From JAEUOS01 sp965279115 (GTDB lineage Bacteria; Pseudomonadota; Gammaproteobacteria; Burkholderiales; JAEUOS01): 64,000 nt of DNA. A model generated the notes under the pieces. It did no database searches. It saw only the letters and a program-made list of their open reading frames with translations, and was not told the origin of the DNA. Location of the stretch: contig OZ257137.1 of assembly GCA_965279115.1 (NCBI GenBank), positions 4,960,001 to 5,024,000 of the forward strand, given 5' to 3'. The number at the start of each line of letters is the position of its first letter. The stretch's first letter is position 1. The position numbers were made by a program, and so were the translations under genes. This document shows positions 46,597 to 54,914 of the stretch, piece after piece.

Positions 46597-47988
46597 CTAC
46601 GCGAGGCGGGTTCGCGCGCGTGCGATCGCCTGCGCCACCTGCCCGGGTGCCGTGCCGCCGATATGGTTGCGGCTCGCCGTCGAGCCTTCAAGGGTGAGCA
46701 CTTCACCGATGTCGGCTTCCACCAGCGGCGAGAACTCGCGCATCTCTTCCAGTGTCAGGTCGGCCAGGTCGACGCCGCGCCCTTCCGCGTGGCGTACCGC
46801 ACGAGCCACGGCTTCATGGGCATCGCGGAACGGCAACCCTTTCTTCACGAGGTAGTCCGCAAGATCGGTGGCGGTGGAAAAGCCTTCCAGCGCGGCCGCA
46901 CGCATGCGTTCGGGCCTGACCTTTATGGAGCCGATCATGTCGGCAAATATCGTCAAGGTATCACCCAGGGTATCGATGGTGTCGAACAGGGGCTCCTTGT
47001 CCTCCTGGTTGTCCTTGTTGTAGGCCAGCGGCTGACCCTTCATGAGGGTCAGCAGCCCCACCAGATGGCCCAGCACGCGTCCGGTCTTGCCGCGCGCAAG
47101 CTCGGGCACATCCGGGTTCTTTTTCTGCGGCATGATCGAGGAACCGGTGCAAAACCGGTCCGCCAGGGTGATGAAGCCGAACCGCGGGCTCATCCACAGG
47201 ATCAGTTCTTCCGACAGGCGCGAAATGTGCACCATCGCCAGGGAGCAAGCGCCAGTGAATTCGATGGCGAAGTCGCGGTCCGACACCGCATCCAGCGAGT
47301 TCTCGCAGACGCCATCGAAGCCGAGGTCGCGTGCCACCGACTCACGGTCGATCGGATAGCTGGTACCCGCCAGCGCGGCGCTGCCGAGCGGCAGGCGGTT
47401 CATGCGGGCGCGGCAATCCACGAGGCGACCATGGTCGCGGTCGAACATCTCGAAATAGGCCAGCATGTGGTGTCCGAAAGTCACCGGCTGTGCCACCTGG
47501 AGGTGGGTAAAGCCGGGCATGATGGTCGCGGCATTGCGTTCCGCGACTTCCAGCAGCGAGCGCTGTACGCCCCGCAGGAGGCCGCACAGCCGGTCGATCT
47601 CGCCGCGCAAATGGAGCCTGATGTCGGTTGCGACCTGATCGTTGCGTGAACGCCCGGTATGCAGGCGCTTGCCGGCGTCGCCGACCAGGGCGGTGAGGCG
47701 CTTCTCGATGTTGAGGTGGACATCCTCGTCATCCACCGACCAGCGGAACTCGCCGCGTTCGACCTCGCCCCGGATCTGCGCCATTCCGGATTCGATGGCG
47801 GCGAGGTCGGAGGCTGCGATGATCCCTTGACGGGTCAGCATGCGCGCATGGGCAAGGGAACCCGTAATGTCGGCAAGCGCCAGGCGCTTGTCGAAATCCA
47901 CCGAGGCGGTATAGCGTTTGACCAGTTCATCGACCGCTTCGCTGAAGCGGCCTGACCAGGCTTTGTTTTTGGGCGGGGTATCTGCCAT
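46597..47988 (-). CDS. argH: Argininosuccinate lyase
   Basis: 463-residue enzyme that splits argininosuccinate into arginine and fumarate, the last step of arginine synthesis. The superfamily signature GSSIMPQKKNPD is present, with its catalytic Ser in the mobile loop. HTGRSRNDQVATD and GFTHLQVAQPVTFGHH supply other active-site residues. The ATG at 47988 gives the usual start (MADTPPKNKAWSGRFSE); the frame opens 11 codons earlier. It lies apart from argF-argG, upstream of and codirectional with the kinase and aldolase genes, and divergent from the AlgZ-like kinase, a layout seen in betaproteobacteria. Confidence 0.97.
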   Translation of the reverse strand: MADTPPKNKAWSGRFSEAVDELVKRYTASVDFDKRLALADITGSLAHARMLTRQGIIAASDLAAIESGMAQIRGEVERGEFRWSVDDEDVHLNIEKRLTALVGDAGKRLHTGRSRNDQVATDIRLHLRGEIDRLCGLLRGVQRSLLEVAERNAATIMPGFTHLQVAQPVTFGHHMLAYFEMFDRDHGRLVDCRARMNRLPLGSAALAGTSYPIDRESVARDLGFDGVCENSLDAVSDRDFAIEFTGACSLAMVHISRLSEELILWMSPRFGFITLADRFCTGSSIMPQKKNPDVPELARGKTGRVLGHLVGLLTLMKGQPLAYNKDNQEDKEPLFDTIDTLGDTLTIFADMIGSIKVRPERMRAAALEGFSTATDLADYLVKKGLPFRDAHEAVARAVRHAEGRGVDLADLTLEEMREFSPLVEADIGEVLTLEGSTASRNHIGGTAPGQVAQAIARARTRLA

Positions 47989-48039
47989 ACTTGAGCATTC
48001 CGCCGGAGTCGGCGTAACCATATGTTTTTATAAGAAAAG

Positions 48040-49092
48040 TTGCGAATTATACCGCGCCACGGCGAAGTGGCATTGCCGGATTTCTGCAATCTCGGCGTAA
48101 TGCTGCGGGTCATCCTGCTGGTCAACGGCATGTTGGCTGCGGTGGTCGTTGTGCAAGGCCGCGCGGGCGGCACAAGCGCGCTGTTGCCGGCGTTCCTGTC
48201 CGCCGCGGCAAGGGTCGAACCGATCCTTATCGCCAGCCTCGCCCTGCTTTGCCCGTTGCGGCGCGCGTTGCGCCCGCTTGGCTACACCACCGGGGTCATC
48301 GCGATCGCCTTGCTCGAGGTGGTACTTTGCACAGGCATGCGCTGGGTGTTGCCGGGCGGCACCTCCGAGGGGCTTGAGCCGTTGCTGCATGATTGGTTGC
48401 TGACCCTCGCCTGCACTGGCGTCATCCTCTACTACTTCAACTTGCGGGGTCGTGCCTTTTCGCCCGCGCTGTCCGAAGCGAGGCTGGCGGCCCTGCAGGC
48501 ACGCATTCGTCCGCACTTCCTGTTCAACAGCCTGACCGCGGTCTTGAGCCTGATCCGCAGCGAACCGCGCCGCGCCGAAGCTGCGCTCGAAGACCTCGCC
48601 GACCTGTTTCGCGTGCTGCTGCGCGAGCAGCGCCAGCTGGTGCCGCTGGCCGACGAGATCGACATCTGCCGCCGCTATCTCGATATCGAGACGCTGCGCC
48701 TGGGTGAGCGCCTCGCCGTCGACTGGCGCGTCGACGAGGCCGCTGTCGACACCGCCATGCCGCCGCTGATCCTTCAGCCACTGGTGGAAAACGCGGTCCA
48801 CCATGGAATCGAGCCGTCATCCGGCCCGGGCGTAGTGAAGATTGACATCGCGCGCAAGGGCGCGCGCGTGGAAATCGAGATCGTCAATCCGAAGATTGAA
48901 GACGCGACCGGCATCGGCGGAAACGCACGCCCCGGAAACCACATGGCGCTCGATAATGTACGCGAGCGCCTGGCACTGCATTTCGACGTCGAGGCCCGCC
49001 TGGAAACAATCGCCGGCGCGGGCGAATACCGGGTGACGATCGTCGTGCCGTATCGCCGTTATGTCGAGCGCGCCGCAAAGGAGCCTGGCTGA
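48040..49092 (+). CDS. LytS/AlgZ-type sensor histidine kinase
   Basis: About 350-residue sensor with some four predicted membrane segments in the first 135 residues, then the His_kinase/HATPase module. The phosphoacceptor is the His of RIRPHFLFNSLTAVLSLIRSEPRRAE, and ATP binding is expected at PPLILQPLVENAVHHGIEP and the later GNHMALDNVRERL. LPDFCNLGVMLRVILLVN near the start is a block of AlgZ-type proteins, so the start must lie before it. TTG at 48040, GTG at 48067 and TTG at 48073 are the options and none has a strong ribosome site. It overlaps the response regulator by one base (TGATG). No extracellular sensor domain is evident. Confidence 0.87.
   Translation: MRIIPRHGEVALPDFCNLGVMLRVILLVNGMLAAVVVVQGRAGGTSALLPAFLSAAARVEPILIASLALLCPLRRALRPLGYTTGVIAIALLEVVLCTGMRWVLPGGTSEGLEPLLHDWLLTLACTGVILYYFNLRGRAFSPALSEARLAALQARIRPHFLFNSLTAVLSLIRSEPRRAEAALEDLADLFRVLLREQRQLVPLADEIDICRRYLDIETLRLGERLAVDWRVDEAAVDTAMPPLILQPLVENAVHHGIEPSSGPGVVKIDIARKGARVEIEIVNPKIEDATGIGGNARPGNHMALDNVRERLALHFDVEARLETIAGAGEYRVTIVVPYRRYVERAAKEPG
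48046..48051 (-). promoter_or_regulatory. Putative -10 element for argH
   Basis: The minus strand reads TATAAT at 48051-48046, about 60 bases before the argH start, at the same distance as the argF -10. No convincing -35 is seen. Confidence 0.4.
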
Positions 49093-49862
49093 TGCTGAAC
49101 ATCATGATTGTCGACGATGAGGAGCCGGCGCGCCGCCGCATCCGTGACCTGTTGTCCGATCTTGCGGGCGAGGTGCCCCACACGGTGGTGGGCGAGGCCG
49201 TCAACGGGGTTGATGCCCTGGCACGGATCGCCGACCTGCGCGCCAACCTCGTGCTCGCCGACATGCAGATGCCGCGCATGAACGGCATCGAAATGGCGCA
49301 GCACCTGGCGCGCCTGGAGGCGCCGCCGGCGGTGATTTTCGTGACCGCGCATGACGAATACGCGGTCAAGGCCTTCGAGGTCAATGCCCTCGACTACCTG
49401 ATGAAGCCGGTGCGGGCCACCCGCTTGTCGGCAGCCCTGCAAAAGGCGGCGGGACTGTTGCGCGGCCCCGCGGCCGAAACGCTGGCCAGGCTGAACCCGG
49501 AGGCGCGCCGCTACCTTTCCATCAGCGAGCGTGGCCGCCTCACCCTCGTACCGGTGGCCGACGTTGTCTACTTGCGGGCTGAACTCAAGTACATCACCGT
49601 GCGCACCGAGGCGCGCGAGTTCCTGCTCGAGGAATCCCTGACCCGGCTCGAGGAGGAATTCGCCGCCGCCTTCATCCGTGTCCACCGCAGCGCCCTGGTG
49701 GCGCGCGATCGCATCGCCGGGTTTGAAAAGGCCACGGTCGAACACGAAGACGAAAGCGAGGGAGGCACCCAGTGGCAGGTGCTGCTGCGCGGGGTGCCGG
49801 AGCGCGTGCCGGTCAGCCGGCGCCAGTGGGCGACCGTCAAGGAACTGGTGCGCCACAGCTAG
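49092..49862 (+). CDS. LytTR-type response regulator (AlgR-like)
   Basis: 256-residue regulator. Receiver domain at residues 1-120 with the acidic pair DDEEPARRRIRDLL and phosphoacceptor Asp57 in LADMQMP. A LytTR DNA-binding domain occupies about 150-250 (YLSISERGRLTLVPVADVVYLRAELKYITVRT, FIRVHRSALVARDRI). It pairs with the sensor in the overlapping upstream gene. AlgZ/AlgR-like systems control motility or exopolysaccharide in related bacteria; targets here are unknown. Its end lies 72 bases before the E1 alpha gene. Confidence 0.93.
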   Translation: MLNIMIVDDEEPARRRIRDLLSDLAGEVPHTVVGEAVNGVDALARIADLRANLVLADMQMPRMNGIEMAQHLARLEAPPAVIFVTAHDEYAVKAFEVNALDYLMKPVRATRLSAALQKAAGLLRGPAAETLARLNPEARRYLSISERGRLTLVPVADVVYLRAELKYITVRTEAREFLLEESLTRLEEEFAAAFIRVHRSALVARDRIAGFEKATVEHEDESEGGTQWQVLLRGVPERVPVSRRQWATVKELVRHS

Positions 49863-49934
49863 GACGGTGGCGGCGCTGCCGCGACTGCTAAAATCGCTGG
49901 TTTCGCGCTTGTCGCGAGCACCCAAGTCATTAGC

Positions 49935-50945
49935 GTGACAAACCAGCGCCTGCTTGACCTGTACCGCCTGATGGCGCGCATTCGCGCCTTCGAAAATGCC
50001 GCCGAAATCGCCAGCCAGGGAGGTGTCGCCGCCTGGGGCCTGGCCACCTCCGGCAAGCCCGCGCTGGTGCGCGGTCCGCTGCACCTGTCCACCGGGCAGG
50101 AGGCGGTCGCCGCCGGTGTGTGCATGAACCTCGTACGCGAGGACAAGCTGACATCCACGCATCGCGGCCACGGCCACACACTGGCAAAAGGCGCCGACAG
50201 CACGAAGATGATGTGCGAACTTTTCGGCCGCGCGACCGGTTACAACAAGGGCAAGGGCGGGTCCATGCATATCGCCGACTTCTCGGTGGGCATGCTTGGT
50301 GCCAATGGGGTGGTGGCCGCCGGCATGCCGATCGCCACCGGCGCCGCGCACGCATTGAAGATCCGCAATCTGCCGCATGTGGTCGCCTGCTTTTTCGGGG
50401 ACGGCGCGGCCAATCGCGGCCCCTTCCTCGAAAGCCTCAACTGGGCCAAGGTCTATGGTCTGCCGGTGCTCTTTGTCTGCGAGGACAACCGCATTTCCGC
50501 CACCACGCCGACCGCCCCGATGACCGCAGGCGAGGGCGTGTCCGCGCGCGCGGCCGCCCTTGGTATCGAATCGGTCAAGCTCGACGGCAACGATGTGGAA
50601 GCCGTGGATGCCGCCGCCCGGCGCCTGGTCGCCGAGGTGCGCGCCGGCGGCGGACCGCGCTTCCTGCATGCGGTGACCTACCGTTTCAAGGGCCATGTGT
50701 CCGTCGACCCCGGTACCTACCGCGACCCGAAGGAAGTGGAGGCCGCTTGGGCGTTCGATCCGCTGACCCTGGCCCGCCGAAAACTCGTGGATCGCGGCGT
50801 GACACCAGCTTCAGTCGACGCGATCGACCAGGACGCGAAGGCGGAGATCGACCATGCCCTGGCTGTGGCCGAAGCCGCGCCATGGCCCGATGCCGCGGCT
50901 GCCTTCGAAGACATCACCAACACTGGTGCGGGAGTGTGGAAATGA
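49935..50945 (+). CDS. Thiamine-diphosphate dehydrogenase E1 alpha subunit (pyruvate/acetoin type)
   Basis: 336-residue alpha subunit of an alpha2beta2 E1 component. TSTHRGHGHTLAKGAD and GKGGSMHIADFSVGMLGANGVVAAGMPIATGAA are family blocks, and the ThDP/Mg motif is FFGDGAANRGPFLESLNWAKVYGLPV. It fits the acetoin dehydrogenase (AcoA)/PdhA type. The start is the GTG at 49935 (MTNQRLLDLYRLMARIRAFE). The stop overlaps the beta gene start (ATGA). E2 and E3 genes do not follow; instead comes a TRAP transporter. So the acceptor of the two-carbon unit is unclear, and the substrate may be the 2-oxoacid or diketone that the transporter imports. Confidence 0.88.
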   Translation: MTNQRLLDLYRLMARIRAFENAAEIASQGGVAAWGLATSGKPALVRGPLHLSTGQEAVAAGVCMNLVREDKLTSTHRGHGHTLAKGADSTKMMCELFGRATGYNKGKGGSMHIADFSVGMLGANGVVAAGMPIATGAAHALKIRNLPHVVACFFGDGAANRGPFLESLNWAKVYGLPVLFVCEDNRISATTPTAPMTAGEGVSARAAALGIESVKLDGNDVEAVDAAARRLVAEVRAGGGPRFLHAVTYRFKGHVSVDPGTYRDPKEVEAAWAFDPLTLARRKLVDRGVTPASVDAIDQDAKAEIDHALAVAEAAPWPDAAAAFEDITNTGAGVWK

Positions 50946-51907
50946 GCGCACCGCAGAAAATGACCTATGCGCAGGCGGCCTGCCTGGCGCTCTCGGAGGC
51001 CATGCGCGCCGACCCGACCATTGTGGCACTGGGCGAAGATCTCGGGCGTGGCGGCGTTTTCGGCCAGTACCGCGGCCTGCCACAGGAATTCGGGCCGGAA
51101 CGCATCATCGATACGCCGATTTCGGAAGCCAACATCATGGGCGCCGCGGTCGGCATGGCCTTGACGGGCTTGAAGCCGGTGGTCGAGATGCGCGTGATCG
51201 ACTTCGCGCTATGCGCCATGGATGAAATCGTCAACCAGGCGGCCAAGAACCGCTACATGTTCGGCGGGCAGGGGCGGGTGCCGCTGATCGCCCGCATGCC
51301 CATCGGCATCTGGTCGGCTTCGGCCGCGCAGCATTCGCAGTCGCTCGAGGCCTGGTTCGCACACATGCCCGGCCTCACTGTCGTGACCCCGGCACTGCCG
51401 CAGGACAACTATGGCCTGCTCAAGAGCGCGCTCGCCTCCGGCGACCCGGTGGTCTACATGGAGCACAAGGAGTTGTGGGGCGTCGAAGGCGAGGTGCAAG
51501 CCGGCGTCGATGTGCCGCTCGGCAAGGCCGCTGTGCTGCGGCAGGGGGGCGACCTCACCATCGTCACCTGGTCGCGCGGCGTTACCGTCGCGCTTGAAGC
51601 GGCTGCACTGCTTGCCGCCGAGGGCATTGCGGCGGAGGTGATCGACCTGCGCACCTTGTGGCCCTGGGACAAGGAGACGGTATACGCATCAGCCGGACGT
51701 ACCGGCCGGCTGCTGGTCGTGCATGAGGCGGTGCAGGTGGCCGGGTTCGGTGCCGAGATCGCGGCTTCCGCCGCCGAGCAAATCGGTTGCAAGGTCAGGC
51801 GCCTGGGCGCACCGCGCATTCCGGTAGGGTATGCGCAGGTTCTGGAGGATGAGGCCCGCTTGACCGCAGCCAAGGTCGCCATGGCGGCGCGCGGGATGGT
51901 GGCCTGA
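50942..51907 (+). CDS. Thiamine-diphosphate dehydrogenase E1 beta subunit
   Basis: 321-residue beta subunit (transketolase-like pyrimidine and C-terminal domains). MTYAQAACLALSEAMRADPTIVALGEDLGRGGVFGQY is the standard opening, with the conserved Glu in GEDLG. DTPISEANIMGAAVGMALTGLKPVVEMRVIDF contains the other ThDP Glu, and the C-terminal domain has EVIDLRTLWPWDKETV. The ATG at 50942 overlaps the alpha stop. It ends at 51907, one base before the TRAP small-permease start, so all five genes to 54845 look like one operon. Confidence 0.9.
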   Translation: MSAPQKMTYAQAACLALSEAMRADPTIVALGEDLGRGGVFGQYRGLPQEFGPERIIDTPISEANIMGAAVGMALTGLKPVVEMRVIDFALCAMDEIVNQAAKNRYMFGGQGRVPLIARMPIGIWSASAAQHSQSLEAWFAHMPGLTVVTPALPQDNYGLLKSALASGDPVVYMEHKELWGVEGEVQAGVDVPLGKAAVLRQGGDLTIVTWSRGVTVALEAAALLAAEGIAAEVIDLRTLWPWDKETVYASAGRTGRLLVVHEAVQVAGFGAEIAASAAEQIGCKVRRLGAPRIPVGYAQVLEDEARLTAAKVAMAARGMVA

Positions 51908-52420
51908 ATGTCCGATCCGATCGAACTGCCCGATGCACACGATCCGGGCACAGGTCCAAAGACCCGCGTGCCGCTCAAGATCGAGGACTGGATCGGCGCC
52001 CTGACGATGGGTGCCTTGTGCCTGATCACCTTTGTCAATGTGGTCGTGCGTTACCTGACTGACGAATCCTTTGCCTGGACCGAGGAAATCTCGATTTTCC
52101 TGATGGTGGTCATGACGCTGGTGGCCGGCGCCGCCGCGGTGGCACGCGACCGCCATATCCGCATTGAATTCTTCTTCGAGGGGGGTTCCGCGGCGCGACA
52201 ACGCTGGCTGGCACTGCTTTCTGCGGCCGGCATCTGCGTGCTCTTCCTCGCGATGGCCGTATTGGGGGGACGCATGGCCTGGGACGAATTCCGCTTCGAC
52301 GAGACCTCGCCGGGTATCGGTATCCCGAAGTGGATCTACACGGTCTGGCTGCCTATCCTTTCGCTCGCCATCGCGCTGCGCGCCTTCGGTGTGGTTGTCC
52401 GCAAGGCAGCCGGCAAATGA
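51908..52420 (+). CDS. TRAP transporter small permease (DctQ-like)
   Basis: 170-residue DctQ-type protein with four predicted helices and a hydrophilic N-terminus of about 25 residues. VNVVVRYLTDESFAWTEEISIFLMVVMTLVAGAAAVARDRHIRIEFFF is the hallmark region. It starts directly at the end of the E1 beta gene and overlaps the large permease by four bases (ATGA). It belongs with the large permease and the binding protein that follow. Confidence 0.9.
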   Translation: MSDPIELPDAHDPGTGPKTRVPLKIEDWIGALTMGALCLITFVNVVVRYLTDESFAWTEEISIFLMVVMTLVAGAAAVARDRHIRIEFFFEGGSAARQRWLALLSAAGICVLFLAMAVLGGRMAWDEFRFDETSPGIGIPKWIYTVWLPILSLAIALRAFGVVVRKAAGK

Positions 52421-53715
52421 TCGCCTGGTTGCTGTTCGGCGTTTTTCTGCTGCTGATGCTGGCCGGCGTGCCGATTGGTGTCGCGCTGGGCTTGGGCGGC
52501 CTGATCGCCATCGGCATTGCCAATGCAGATGCCCAGTGGTTCGGCCTGCTTGCCGTTCCACAGAATTTTTACGCCGGCATCGCAAAGTACCCACTGCTCG
52601 CCCTGCCGATGTTCGTGTTGGTCGGGTCGATTTTCGACCGCTCCGGTGTGGCGCGCGGATTGGTCAATTTCGCCATTGCGATCGTCGGGCGCGGCCCGGG
52701 CATGCTGCCACTGGTGGCGATCGCGGTTGCCATGTTCCTTGGCGGTATTTCCGGATCCGGGCCTGCCAATGCCGCCGCAGTTGGCGCCGTGATGATCGCC
52801 GCCATGACGCGTGCCGGCTATCCGCCGGCCTATTCGGCATCGATTGTCGGTGCTGCGGCTGCGACCGACATCCTGATCCCGCCCTCCATTGCCTTCATCG
52901 TCTACAGCGTGCTGGTGCCGGGCGCCTCGGTGCCGGCCCTGTTTGCGGCTGGCATGATTCCCGGCGTGCTGGCCGGCATAGCGCTGATCGTCCCCGCGGT
53001 CTGGCTGGCGCGTCGCCACAACATGGGGGCGCTGGAGGCCGAACTGCCGCGCCCGCCGTTCTGGAAGTCCCTGCGGGAAGCATCGTGGGGTCTGTTTGCG
53101 CCGTTTCTCATTCTCGGTGGCATGCGTGCCGGCTGGTTCACGCCGACCGAGGCGGCGGTGGTGGCGGTGATGTATGGCCTGTTTGTCGGGATGGTGGTCT
53201 ATCGCAGCATCAAGGTGCGCGATCTCTTCTCCATTTTTGCCGAATCGGCCGAATTGTCTGCGATCATCCTGATCGTAGTGGCGCTCGCGGGCATCTTCGC
53301 GTATTCGCTTTCCACTCTTTCGGTGATCGATCCGCTGGTCGATGCGATTGTCAATTCCGGCCTGGGCGAGAAGGGTGTGCTGGCCCTTCTGATCGTGATG
53401 TTGCTGGTGGTCGGCATGCTGCTGGACGGTGTGTCCATTTTCCTGATCTTCGTGCCGCTCCTGGTGCCTATCGCGCAGCACTATCATTGGGACCTGGTGT
53501 GGTTCGGCGTGGTGCTGACGCTCAAGGTCGCGCTCGGTCAGTTCACACCGCCGCTTGCGGTGAATCTGATGGTCTCATGCAAGATCGCCGGGGTACGCAT
53601 GGAGGACACCGTGCAATGGGTCGGTTGGCTGCTAGGCGCGATGTTCCTGGCCATGCTGATGGTGCTAATCTTTCCCGAACTGGCCCTGTGGCTGCCACGA
53701 AAGCTGGGGTATTGA
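52417..53715 (+). CDS. TRAP transporter large permease (DctM-like)
   Basis: 432-residue permease of the normal DctM length, with about 11-12 helices. LAGVPIGVALGLGGLIAI, YPLLALPMFVLVGSIFDRSGVARGLVNFA, GGISGSGPANAAAVGAVMIAAM, AAATDILIPPSIAFIVYSVL and GWFTPTEAAVVAVMYGLFVG are the classic segments. It has no charged tail like the permease at 22158-23933. The ATG at 52417 overlaps the small-permease stop. It probably imports the substrate that the E1 enzyme or the downstream repeat protein handles. Confidence 0.93.
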   Translation: MIAWLLFGVFLLLMLAGVPIGVALGLGGLIAIGIANADAQWFGLLAVPQNFYAGIAKYPLLALPMFVLVGSIFDRSGVARGLVNFAIAIVGRGPGMLPLVAIAVAMFLGGISGSGPANAAAVGAVMIAAMTRAGYPPAYSASIVGAAAATDILIPPSIAFIVYSVLVPGASVPALFAAGMIPGVLAGIALIVPAVWLARRHNMGALEAELPRPPFWKSLREASWGLFAPFLILGGMRAGWFTPTEAAVVAVMYGLFVGMVVYRSIKVRDLFSIFAESAELSAIILIVVALAGIFAYSLSTLSVIDPLVDAIVNSGLGEKGVLALLIVMLLVVGMLLDGVSIFLIFVPLLVPIAQHYHWDLVWFGVVLTLKVALGQFTPPLAVNLMVSCKIAGVRMEDTVQWVGWLLGAMFLAMLMVLIFPELALWLPRKLGY

Positions 53716-53810
53716 TTTTTGTGTAGTCAGCGTCCGGACAACCGCATGCCGTCTTCCCGAGGCAGGCAAGGAAGGCCGGACGGAATGTTTTATCAAAGGA
53801 GACATCCATC

Positions 53811-54845
53811 ATGAAACGCAGGCATTTCATTCAAGGGGCGGTCGCCGCAGGCGGCGCGCTTGCCTTTCCCGCCATCGTCACCGGCCAGTCGCAATACAAG
53901 GCCGAGTACAAGCTTTCCACCGTGGTCGGCCCGGCATTCCCGTGGGGCAAGGGCGGCGAGATCTGGGCCAATCTGGTCAAGGAAAAGACCAGCGGCCGCA
54001 TCAACATCAAGATGTATCCCGGTGTATCGCTGGTGCAGGGCGACCAGACCCGCGAGTTTTCCGCCATCCGCCAGGGCATCATCGACATGGCGATCGGTTC
54101 GACCATCAACTGGTCGCCGCAGATCAAGGAGCTCAACCTCTTTTCACTGCCGTTCCTGATGCCTGATTTCGCCGCCGTCGACGCGCTCACGCAAGGCGAG
54201 ATCGGCAAGCGCATGTTCGCGATCCTGGACAAACAGGGTGTGGTACCGCTCGCATGGGGAGAAAACGGCTTCCGTGAGCTCACCAATTCCAAGCGTGAAG
54301 TACGTTCACCCGCTGATCTCAAGGGCATGAAGATCCGCATCGTCGGTTCGCCGCTGTTCAACGACACCTTCACCGATCTGGGAGCCAACCCGACCCAGAT
54401 GAGCTGGGCCGACGCCCAGCCGGCGTTCGCCTCCGGCGCAGTGGACGGCCAGGAGAACCCGATGTCGATCTTCACGGCGGCCAAGCTGCACACCGTCGGC
54501 CACAAGTTCTGCACCCTGTGGGGCTATGTCTGCGACCCGCTGGCATTTGTGGTCAACAAGGAGGTGTGGGCGAGCTGGACGCCGGCCGATCGGGACGCGG
54601 TGCGTGCCGCCGCAGTCGAGGCTGCCAAGCAGGAGCTGGCGCTGGCGCGCAACGGCATCACCAAGGAAGACCAGTCGACCTACAAGCAGGTCGAGGGCTT
54701 TGGCGTGAAGATCACGCGCCTGACCCCTGCCGAACGCGAGCAGTTCGTCATCGCCACCCGCCGCGTTTACGCGCGCTGGAAGGCGCAGATCGGCAAGGAC
54801 CTGGTGGATCTGGCCGAGCAGTCCATCGCCAAGCGCAAGGTCTAA
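53811..54845 (+). CDS. TRAP substrate-binding protein (DctP family)
   Basis: 344-residue binding protein with a twin-arginine style signal (MKRRHFIQGAVAAGGALAFPAIVTG). The mature part (YKLSTVVGPAFPWGKGGEIWANLVKEKTSGRINIKMYPG) is of the classical C4-dicarboxylate-type DctP branch, clearly different from the TakP-like pair at 24118-26525. Arg in LKGMKIRIVGSP should bind the ligand carboxylate. AAAGGAG precedes the ATG. A strong terminator follows. The substrate is unknown. Confidence 0.9.
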   Translation: MKRRHFIQGAVAAGGALAFPAIVTGQSQYKAEYKLSTVVGPAFPWGKGGEIWANLVKEKTSGRINIKMYPGVSLVQGDQTREFSAIRQGIIDMAIGSTINWSPQIKELNLFSLPFLMPDFAAVDALTQGEIGKRMFAILDKQGVVPLAWGENGFRELTNSKREVRSPADLKGMKIRIVGSPLFNDTFTDLGANPTQMSWADAQPAFASGAVDGQENPMSIFTAAKLHTVGHKFCTLWGYVCDPLAFVVNKEVWASWTPADRDAVRAAAVEAAKQELALARNGITKEDQSTYKQVEGFGVKITRLTPAEREQFVIATRRVYARWKAQIGKDLVDLAEQSIAKRKV

Positions 54846-54867
54846 AGCGGCAGGTGCCACCTGTCTG

Positions 54868-54897
54868 AAAGGGCCGCCCGCCAGGGCGGCCCTTTTT
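54868..54897 (+). terminator. Rho-independent terminator after the TRAP binding-protein gene
   Basis: GGGCCGCCC (54871-54879) pairs with GGGCGGCCC (54884-54892) around GCCA, flanked by AAA and a TTTTT run. It ends the E1/TRAP operon, 18 bases before the next start. Confidence 0.85.
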
Positions 54898-54914
54898 CGT
54901 TTTTGGAGGATTGC

